64,000 nucleotides of DNA. Origin: Dipteronia dyeriana (lineage: Eukaryota > Streptophyta > Magnoliopsida > Sapindales > Sapindaceae). Positions 56,207-64,000 of the stretch are shown piece after piece (position 1 is the first letter of the stretch; every line of letters begins with the position of its first letter). Position numbers and translations under genes: made by a program. The stretch covers positions 24,368,001 through 24,432,000 of the forward strand of contig CM065303.1 of NCBI GenBank assembly GCA_032871835.1. The letters run 5' to 3'. The notes under the pieces are model-generated. The model worked only from the letters and a program-made list of their open reading frames with translations. It was not told where the DNA came from and did no database searches.

Positions 56207-56210
<4 letters not shown>
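55135..56210. repeat. Solo LTR of the Gypsy B family
   Basis: 1076 bp, CGTTGACGGGAAATTTGC to CCCTATTAACA, matching the LTR at 35805-36895 in reverse orientation along its length. There is no internal sequence on either side, only (TA)n, so it is a solo LTR left by recombination between two LTRs. A TATAT duplication is compatible with the flanks but cannot be proved inside (TA)n. The first base is C where TG is expected. Confidence 0.88.
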
Positions 56211-56259
<49 letters not shown>

Positions 56260-56292
56260 CCAGAACAAGATGTTCGTGTACTGTGTAATGCA

Positions 56293-56297
<5 letters not shown>

Positions 56298-56340
<43 letters not shown>

Positions 56341-56453
56341 GCAATTGTTGTGTAAGATGAAAAAAAAAATTAATTAAAAGCAGGTGTGGGTTTTTTCTAT
56401 ATAGATATAAGATATATATTTGTGAAGAAAAAGTGCAGGCGTTTGTTTTTCTT

Positions 56454-56507
<54 letters not shown>

Positions 56508-56510
56508 GTT
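56298..56510. repeat. (TA)n and (AC)n microsatellites in the Copia 2 LTR
   Basis: (TA)n at about 56298-56336, then an (AC)n run at about 56456-56492 running into (AT)n to about 56507. Minus-strand open frames here read as YIYIYI and VCVCVC and are repeat products. Confidence 0.9.
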
Positions 56511-56871
56511 TCATGTTTTATGTGTTTTTGAAACACATAGAAGAAAGAGTTTCTTCAATTTCTCTATATCCTCCATTCATATTCCTGAGACCGTGACGCA
56601 CCCATACATAATTACCAGTCCCGGGAGATAGCGAGGAAGATCGAGTGGTTCAGACAGGAGCATAACGTAAAGTGAAGGAGCCTCCAAACGTTGGTAAGAT
56701 TTTCTTCTTCTGATTTTATCGATTACAATTTCCTGTGTATACATATTGTATGTATTAGTTCTAAAAAATAATTACGCTCCAAAGTTAACTGGTCCCAGAT
56801 ACAGATATGATATGTATAAAAAAATTTAAAACCTAGTTTCGTTGCGTGACCGTTGAACGGGGGTTCCAACA

Positions 56872-57075
56872 ATTGGTATCAGAGCAAAGGTAGTGGCGAC
56901 TGGCCGATCCCCGAGAACTCTCACACTTGATTGTGTGACGAAGCGTGGCTCTCCGCCCGGAGGCTTCTTAGAGGAGTGCTCTGATAGGTATCTATGGGTG
57001 TCACCCCAAGGAGTTGAAACCGTGCCCACACCCATGAGATGGGAATTGGTATCAACAATAGGTATCAGAGCCAAT
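56872..57075 (+). promoter_or_regulatory. Duplicated primer-binding site in Copia 2
   Basis: ATTGGTATCAGAGC follows the LTR at 56872, as expected. A 170-bp segment not present in Copia 1 follows (GTGGCGACTGGCCGATCC to GAATTGGTATCAACAATA), and then GGTATCAGAGCCAATTTAT at 57061 resumes the normal Copia leader. Two intact tRNA-complementary sites thus flank foreign leader-like sequence. Confidence 0.8.
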
Positions 57076-58746
57076 TTATTTTTCGGAACAGGAAATTTTT
57101 TCGATGCCGCTGTATGTATGAATGTGTAGGTACTATCTTTATAATTGTATGAATGTTTATAATTAAATTGTTTAATTTAAACATGGTTGATCGTAAAGTT
57201 TTATGGTACTGTGGATTTAGGGTTTATGGGATGTATAATTTTTTTATTATTATTATTATATTTTTATTTTACTATTATTGTATTGTAAATAAAAAAAAAT
57301 GTAACCTGTAAACGAAGAATTGGAAACGCACGCGACGGCGATACTGTTCACGGGGGGTACTGTTCACCGACACTGTTCACATGTACTGTTCACCGGGTAC
57401 CATTCACACGGTACTATTCATGCACGGTTCCGTTGGCAAGTGTTACCTAGTGCGTTCCGTGCATATTTCCTGTTTCGAATTCATGAGATGAATCGGAGTG
57501 ACCTGAAGAGACTGGAAGACTCAGAAATTACAAGAAGACCAAGAAATGCCTTGGGATTTTTTTGTAATTTTATATTCCAATTTTTAGGTTAAATAATCTA
57601 CAGTACTCGATCAATTCATGTATGTTTTATATTATGTGATGATAAAAGCATTGTTATGCATACGTATGTCATTTAGATTAGATATGCCTACACAAATATA
57701 TTTGATATGTCATACATGAATCATAGTGTGATATTTTATGTATTTTTTTAATGTGATTAAAATAGACAATATACATAATTGGTTATGAATAATGAGATTA
57801 GTTTTTAATGGTTAGAAAACTTGGTAATTCTCATTAATATTAATCTAGTTATTAAAAAGTTTAATAAGTTAGATTAATAGGGTCATTTGTTGTAATTAGG
57901 ATTAATATGATTAATTACCTAATAATAAATGAACCGAATAAAGTGTTAGAGTTTTAATAGTTAAAATTTGGTAAACACTAACATAATAATCTGACCTTAG
58001 TAAATAGTTTACAAAAGGTTAAATTATTCACTAATAGATTATATTTTTAATTGTTAAAAATCATTAATAATTTATTAGTTAATTAGAATTGGTTTCTAAT
58101 TAGTTAATGCGCTAGATAACTTGATTAAAGTTAGTCGTTTAATCTTGTAGAATCTAGGTGCATTAACGGTTAATAGAAAACCCTAATTTTAAAATAGTGA
58201 GTGGGAGAGGGATATATGACATATATATCCTGCGGTCTCCATCATTAGTTCAACACCGTGAGATTCGAGTGGGGCCTCGTGACGGCTTTGCTTTCGTCTT
58301 CCCTAAGGAGGGTTTCCACAAAGGTCAATACCAAGGTTGACTTCCTAACGGATAGGATTTTTTAGGGTATTTCGGGATTAACCGACCCTAAGGCGGCAAT
58401 TCTCAAGTTAAGCTCGTGGGATCTGAAATGGTGGGTTACACTCACGAAGGTTTTGATTAAGTTAGTTAATTAAAAACCTGACTGAATGAACGATGGTTGA
58501 ATGATATGGAATAAGAGTTATTCTAGAATATCATTTGATTGAGAATGTCTCGGTCAAACATGCAAAGACTTGACCGACCCTAAGGCGGCACTTCTTTGTG
58601 GTATGTTGGATTGTTCTGGTATAGTAACTATTTTTAGGGTAGTTCTAGTTCGTTAAACATGTGCATGCATCATGTTTAAATTTATGTCAAAGCACTCGCA
58701 CTTATTTTAAATAAATGACTGAATGCATGTTTTATTTATTTCAACA
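57076..58746 (+). other. Leader of Copia 2
   Basis: Non-coding. It carries an insertion of about 150 bp relative to Copia 1 (57326-57478) with four exact ACTGTTCAC copies at 57343, 57359, 57372 and 57385. The segment 58195-58600 matches the Copia 1 leader closely. The gag start codon is lost: the position corresponding to 46835 reads TTG (near 58750). Confidence 0.75.
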
Positions 58747-59699
58747 ATATTGTCTTCTGCATTACTTCAAATTCTCGCAAACGACATATTAACTGGTGAT
58801 AACTATACTAAGTAGAAACATAACATTAATGCAATATTGGTCACCAAAGACCTCAAGTTTGTGCTTACGTAGGAATGTCCTCTATCACCTGCTGCCAATG
58901 CCACACGAACTGTTCGAGAGGCATACAAGCGAAGGGTAAGCCCAAACCTAAGAAATCCCAAAGCAAGAAGAAGTCCAAGAAAAGTAAATATGATTTACTT
59001 GTTCTTGAGTCGTGTTTAGTAGAAGATTATTCTTCACCCTGGATAGTTGATTCAGGGGCCACTAACCATGTTTGTTCTTCTTTACAATGGACTGATTCTT
59101 GGACACAGCTAGAGGAGCAAGCCTTCTCAATGAGTGTGGGGTCAGGGGATGTCGTGTCGACACGAGCAGTGGGCGTAATTAGATTACGTTTTTGTAATAA
59201 TTATATATTGTTGGACAATGTATTTTATATTCCTAGATTTACACAGAATTTGATTTCTGTTTATAAGTTAGAATAAAAATATTCTGGTCTGAATATTTGT
59301 TCAGGAATTAATGAAAACAATTTATATGTGTTAAGACCGTTAATACATACTACAATGCTCAACACCGAAATGTTTAAGGTTGAAAAACCAAAAACTAAAC
59401 GACATAAGATTTCTCCAGATAATGACACGTATCACTGGCATCTAAGGCTTGGTCATATCAACTTTGACCGGATAGCCAGACTAGTAAAAATCGGACCTTT
59501 AAGCGAGTTAAAGGTTGGCACCTTACCTGTGTGCGAATCCTGTTTGGAAAGTAAGATAATTAAGAGACCTTTTACTGGAAAAGGGCTTAAAGCTAAACCT
59601 CGTTCCAAGATTGTATTAAATGAGTTAGAGCCTGGTGAGCCCGGTGAGACTAGTGCTTCCTCAACAAGAGTTGTTGATCCACAAATATCTGAGAGTTAG
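58747..59699 (+). pseudogene. Copia 2 gag remnant, protease and integrase finger
   Basis: Gag starts as SSALLQILANDILTGDNY with stops, and after about 60 codons (REAYKR) jumps to the lysine-rich tail before protease. About 500 bp of gag, including the zinc knuckle, are deleted. Protease is open with WIVDSGATNHVC (about 59038) and reads VGSGDVVS where Copia 1 has a stop. After a small deletion the integrase finger follows (YHWHLRLGHINFD to CESCLESK). The frame then jumps from GKGLKAK to PRSKIVLNEL, deleting the integrase catalytic core and C-terminus (about 700 bp relative to Copia 1). It ends at a TAG at 59697-59699. Confidence 0.88.
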
Positions 59700-61340
59700 A
59701 TGGTTCCTGATCAGGATACACTACCACCTAGACGTAGTGAGAGGGTTGTGAGACAACCTGAACGCTATTTAGCTATAGGTGAGGGACAAGGTGTTGTCTC
59801 TGCTGATAGTGTGGATGATCCATTGACATTTAAGAATGCAATGGAAGATCCTGATAAAAAGGAATGGCTTAAAGCCATGAATCTCGAGATAGAGTCCATG
59901 TACTATAACTCAGTCTGGGACCTTGTAGACTTACCGGATTGAGTAAAACCCATAGGGTGTAAGTGGATCTACAAGAGAAAGAGAGGAGTAGACGGGAAGG
60001 TAGAGAGACCTTCAAGGCAAAGCTAGTGGCCAAAGGTTATACCCAGAAAGAGGGGGTCGATTATGAAGAGACCTTCTCGCCAGTAGCCATGTTTAAGTCT
60101 ATTAGGATTCTCTTATCCATTGCTGCCTATTTCGATTACGAAATTTGGCAAATGGACTTCAAGACTGCATTCTTGAATGGCAATCTTGATAAAAGCATCT
60201 ATATGATGCAATAAGAGGGATTCGTGTCTCCAGATCAAGAGCAAAAGGTTTGCAAGCTGTAAAGGTCCATCTATGGACTTAAGAAGCATCTAGATCTTGG
60301 AACATTAGGTTTGATGATGTGATCAAAACCTATGGCTTCGAGCAGAACGTCGATGAGCCTTGTGTCTACAAGCGTATCATTGATAAGAAAGTAGTTTTCT
60401 TGGTCCTATACGTAGATGATATCCTACTCATTGGAAATGATGTGGGAGTGTTGTCTGATGTAAAAGGCTGGCTGGCTAGCCAATTCCAAATGAATGATTT
60501 GGGAGAGGCGAGTTATGTTCTAGGGATCGTAAGAACAAACTTATAGCACTGTCTCAGACATCATTTATCAATAAGATTCTTGTGCGATTTTCGATGCAAA
60601 ACTCCAAGAAAGGTAATTTACCTTCTAGGCAAGGAGTTCACTGGTCTAAGGAACAGTGTCCTAAGACACCTCAAGAAGTTGAGGATATGAGACGTGTACC
60701 CTATGCATCGGCAGTGGGTAGTCCCATGTATACTATGTTATGCACGAGACCGGACATCTGCTATGCAGTGGGAGTAGTCAGCAAATATTAGTCCAACCCA
60801 GGATTGGATCACTGGGTTGCTGTCAAGACAATTCTCAAGTATCTTTAGAGAACGAGAGACTATATGCTAGTGTATTCCGGACAAGATTTGATCCCGTTAG
60901 GATACACGGATTCTGATTTTCAGTCAGACAGGGATTATAGGAAATCTATGTCTGGATCAGTATTCACCCTGAGTGGTGGAGCCGTTATATGGAGAAGTAT
61001 CAAGCAATCTTGCATTGCTGACTCTACTATGGAAGCAGAATATGTAGCTGCTTGTGAAGCTGCTAAAGAGGTTGTTTGGCTCCGTAAGTTCTTGATTGAT
61101 CTGGAAGTTGTTCCAGACCAGGATAAACCCATCATACTTTATTGTGATAACAGTGGTGCTGTGGAAAATTCCAAAGAACCAAGAAGCCACATTCGAGGGA
61201 AGCATATAGAGAGAAAGTATCATCTCACCAGAGAGATAGTTCAGAGAGGAGATGTGATTGTCACCAAGATAGCCTCACAAGACAATCACGCTGATCCATT
61301 TATGAAGACCTTACCGGCTAAAGTGTTTTGGGTCACCTAG
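59700..61340 (+). pseudogene. Copia 2 RT and RNase H
   Basis: The frame continues from the linker (LPPRRSERVVRQPERYLAI) into RT: VWDLVDLPD to a stop at 59940, then [20 protein letters not shown] and [20 protein letters not shown] to 60214. The active site LVLYVDDILLIGND (about 60400) is intact. RNase H has GYTDSDFQSDRD, STMEAEYVAACEA and LYCDNSGAVENS and ends near 61340 after a shift. RT and RNase H residues are better kept than in Copia 1, although at least five stops or shifts divide the region. Confidence 0.88.
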
Positions 61341-61392
61341 ATGGTCTAAGGTTACGAGACATGCCTCACATGCTTTAGTACAAGTGGGAGAT

Positions 61393-61935
61393 TGTTGGGG
61401 TTTAGCCCTAAGCATGTAATTTGTAAATGGGTTTATGAAATAAATAAAAAGAAAGGTTCAATTCATTTTTATTATGTTTTTTATTTTATAAACTTGTGTA
61501 CATATTAACATCCTGGATTACCGGATGTAATCTCGATATCTATATATGAGTGTCATATACAGATGGATAAAGTAAGAGACGTGCAATCTAAAGAGTCCAT
61601 AGATAGCAAATAAAGCTGGGTACTTTATTTGTGGTTAATTTATAGCTGCGGTCAATTCCGTAATGTACAGTGATTCTACCTGAATCATTCATATGAGATA
61701 TTGGAATGGAGGCACCTTGTATGATGTGATCATATAGGACTGGGCCATGATCTATATGAATCTCACACCAAGATCCGTTTACTGATGAAATTCATATATA
61801 TCAACTAATGATGGCTATATATGGGTGATCTTAATCCTTAGTGTCTTATCGACTCTTTCAGGTTAGATCGTGGTCTTTAATATACCATGGGTAAGGTCAT
61901 ATGCATTTCCTGATCAATATACTCCGTATGTTGGG
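61393..61935 (+). repeat. 3' LTR of Copia 2, cut by a Gypsy insertion
   Basis: TGTTGGGGTTTAGCCC follows the purine tract. The LTR matches 53582-54125 and breaks off at CCGTATGTTGGG, where the Gypsy LTR begins. The remainder should lie beyond the window. Confidence 0.9.
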
Positions 61936-63097
61936 TGATTAACACTGAAAAGTGTATGTTTACTAAGGGATAATATCATCATTTTACACTTCCAATATGA
62001 TTAATTCCCCAATTTAAACATAATTTCGTTTGTTCGCTTAAATAAATGTGTTGTATAGTAATCAGTGTATTTTTCTTTGTATTTCAGAGGTAATTCGATC
62101 AATTCATAATCATGGAGAAGTCAGATGGCAAAACAAACATCGTTTTCAAGTTTAGAACGTCAAAAAACCTTAAGAAGACCACAAAGGGTATTTTTGTAAT
62201 TTTGACTGTTCACTGTTCGCAGTTGACTTTTACAGTTCACAGTTGACTTTCACTGTTCACAGTTGACTTTCACTGTTCACAGTTGACTTTCACTGTTCAC
62301 TCACTGATGTCTTACTGTTCACTCATGGATGGGTTACTATTCACTAATGACGTGGCAAAATCTGAACGCTCAATTCTAAATTCATCCGATGGTCAATTTT
62401 CATCCGTATTTTGTATAAATAGGAGGCCTCTCCCCCCTAAATTTGATAATCTGAATCCAAATCTGATGTTAGATTTGTGAAATTCTCTCTCTTTTGTTCT
62501 TAAATTCTCATTTTAAATAAAATAGTTATTTTCTAGTTAAATTATGTCTGGCTAATTTTATATAGCTGGGGCCAAAGGTGATACTGTTGACATGGAAAAT
62601 ATGATCTAATTTGGTAAGTTTATTACTTTTATGTTTTCTCCCCTCTGATCTTTGTGGATTTTTTGACTCACTGTAGATAAACAGATATTGTCTAGCACAG
62701 TGACTACTTTTACCCATATCTATCAGAGAGTGGTTTATCCCCTCTAATCTTTATAGAGTTTTGACTCACTGTAAATAGACAGATATTGTCTAGCACAATG
62801 AGTACTTTTACCCACATCTATTAGAGAGTGGTCAGTTGAGTGGAATAACATCTCATTAATCTGGACTTAATATTAATAATTGGATCATATTTGAATTACC
62901 AACAGTGGATCCCTTAGCCACAGTATTAATTTTAATTGATTTATATTTTTTATAACAAGCTTCTTAATTAATCTAGATAATTAATTCTACAAGGACTAGT
63001 GAACAACCTCCCTGTGGTTCGACCCGGTCTTACCAGTTAATTTATTACTTTGACACTTTTATACTTGAGAGTAGGAACACTTTTTTAGGACGTGTCA
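61936..63097 (+). repeat. 5' LTR of the right-edge Gypsy element
   Basis: 1162 bp, TGATTAACACTG to GGACGTGTCA. It contains a tandem cluster of CACTGTTCACAGTTGACTTT (62205-62340), then a TATA box (TTGTATAAATAGGAGG, 62411-62426), and near its end the block CTGTGGTTCGACCCGGTCTT. Confidence 0.9.
62205..62426 (+). promoter_or_regulatory. Predicted Gypsy LTR promoter: ACTGTTCAC cluster and TATA box
   Basis: Five or more ACTGTTCAC copies in 21-22-bp units lie 70-200 bp upstream of TATAAAT (62414-62420). The same order occurs on the minus strand in the LTRs at 15933 and 19163, with different copy numbers. This looks like a core promoter with an upstream repeated element; the binding factor is unknown. 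Confidence 0.55.
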
Positions 63098-63571
63098 AGT
63101 TTTTGGCGCCGCTGCTGGGGAGGTAAGTCCGCCTTTTCTTTGTAGAAGTAATTTCTTTTTAATTTTAATTTAATTTGGCTATTTTTTTTCTATCTTCTTT
63201 GTTCTTATTTTGTATTTAATTTTGCATAACTCATCTCAATCATAAACTTTATCCATTTAAAAAAAAACACTTGTTTTCTTTAATCACATTTTTGCATTTT
63301 AGTCCTCTAACTTTTTATTTGCATTTTAGTTTAGATCTAGTTTGTATTTGCATATAGGTCATTTTATTTTTCATTTTTACATATCAGTCCCTGTAATTAT
63401 CATATTTTTACTTTAGTCCCTATATTTATAATTAATTACACTTTTGACCCAATATTTATGCATATTTTCATTTACACCCCTAGAATTTTGTATCTTGTTA
63501 TTTTTATCACTTTTTCTTTTATTTTCTTCATTTTTATGTATTTCACCTCCATTAAACCTCATTAAATTTAC

Positions 63572-64000
63572 ATGAGACGTTGGTCTCGAACATCTAGTGG
63601 TAGATTAGTTAGGAGATCACAATCACCCACATTCACCAACAACATGGCTGAAAACCCACATAGACATCCAACAGGAAACCAAACCGAGAACCTTTTAGAC
63701 AACCTTGACAACATATCTCAACACAGCAACCATCTGTCTTATGTTGACCATGACCAACACATTAACCCAAATCCACATAGAACTCTTAGAGATTACATGA
63801 ATCCCACACGTTCTGGAGCACCTTAATGAATAGCTTTCCCACCAAATGCAACACATTTTAATTTTAAACCGGGAATCATTCAAATTTTACCTAATTTTCA
63901 TGGTCTTGAATATGAAAACCCATATTTGCATCTTAGGGAGTTTGAGGAAGTCTGTAACACTTGCACTGACCAAAATGTTAGCATGGATATAATCAGACTT
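63572..64000 (+). pseudogene. Gypsy gag N-terminal part, open at the window edge
   Basis: The ATG at 63572 opens MRRWSRTSSGRLVRRSQSP, a basic N-terminus. An internal ATG (MAENPHRHPTGNQTENLLDN, about 63644) may be the true start. After RTLRDYMNPTRSGAP two stops in a row (63824-63829) interrupt, and the same frame continues FPPNATHFNFKPGIIQILPN and HGLEYENPYLHLREFEEVCN, the conserved beginning of plant Athila/Tat-type gag. It runs off the window. Confidence 0.82.

Larger units (their letters stand above)
53582..56871 (+). repeat. 5' LTR of Copia 2 with nested solo LTR
   Basis: Starts TGTTGGGGTTTATGCCC and ends GGGTTCCAACA. The Copia part is 53582-55134 plus 56211-56871. It is more diverged from the Copia 1 LTRs than those are from each other, especially in the AT-rich half. 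The nested block lies in a (TA)n tract that other LTRs of this family have only in short form. Confidence 0.88.
53582..61935 (+). mobile_element. Copia 2, deletion derivative of the Copia 1 family
   Basis: The 5' LTR is 53582-56871 (enlarged by a solo Gypsy LTR), the internal region 56872-61392, and the 3' LTR starts at 61393 and is interrupted at 61936. Sequence and order match Copia 1, but the middle of gag and the whole integrase core are deleted. The polypurine tract is CAAGTGGGAGAT. The left flank is Gypsy B gag. The right flank and the target-site duplication are outside the window. Confidence 0.9.
61936..64000 (+). mobile_element. Gypsy element related to 15933-20367, open at the right edge
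   Basis: The plus-strand 5' LTR at 61936-63097 is followed by a primer-binding site (TTGGCGCCGCTGCTGGGG) and gag. It belongs to the same family as the deleted element in the MULE: the LTR, the leader and the first gag codons correspond. Since gag continues beyond the point where the other copy breaks off, this could be a fuller copy, but its pol is not in the window. Confidence 0.88.

Noticed and set aside
56138..56536. Minus-strand frame reading YIYIYI and VCVCVC
   Set aside because: It is produced by (TA)n and (AC)n microsatellites. Only its 3' end overlaps the LTR frame described separately.
56893..57129. 78-codon plus frame over the duplicated primer-binding site
   Set aside because: The region is retrotransposon leader, the minus strand is open as well, and no domain is visible.

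Overview
This is a repeat-dominated stretch of plant nuclear DNA, probably from a eudicot. It is AT-rich, every long reading frame is broken, and the recognisable families are plant ones: Ty1/Copia and Ty3/Gypsy LTR retrotransposons, a Mutator-like element carrying a DUF1985/Ulp1 gene, CACTA- and Harbinger-like miniature elements, and a pentatricopeptide-repeat (PPR) gene remnant. I see no tRNA or rRNA gene and no intact single-copy gene. The species cannot be named from the sequence.

Layout. 1-2.9 kb: minus-strand Copia remnant (LTR, RNase H, RT). 2.9-12.8 kb: degenerate plus-strand Copia, split by a minus-strand gag-only Gypsy element (5701-11758) whose 3' LTR carries a Harbinger-like insertion (6158-7362). 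12.8-13.1 kb: Athila-like protease scrap. 13.3-26.7 kb: a large Mutator-like element with a DUF1985/Ulp1 protease gene on the plus strand and a MULE transposase on the minus strand, convergent. Related minisatellites lie near both ends. The element was later hit by an LTR element (15933-20367, TSD TACAT) and a CACTA-type element (26058-26708). 26.7-28.7 kb: AT-rich DNA with a small foldback element. 28.7-31.1 kb: PPR pseudogene split by a miniature TIR element.

31.1-35.6 kb: plus-strand Gypsy remnant A (gag to start of integrase). 35.8-53.6 kb: minus-strand Gypsy B of the same family. B has a candidate 3' LTR at 35805-36895, an antisense reading frame and tandem repeats in its 3' region, then integrase, RNase H, RT, protease and gag. 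B is interrupted in gag by full-length Copia 1 (43300-52761, TSD ACAGG). 53.6-61.9 kb: Copia 2, a deletion derivative of the same family, with a solo LTR of the B family in its 5' LTR. 61.9-64.0 kb: LTR and start of gag of another Gypsy element, related to the one at 15933 and running off the window.

The coding regions I could read are all defective, with stops, frameshifts, deletions or changed active-site residues, so any movement now would need proteins supplied in trans. The most interesting points are the MULE with its protease gene and paired minisatellites, the reading frame that runs antisense out of a Gypsy LTR, a nine-base motif clustered in two unrelated retrotransposon families, and a duplicated primer-binding site that suggests template switching.
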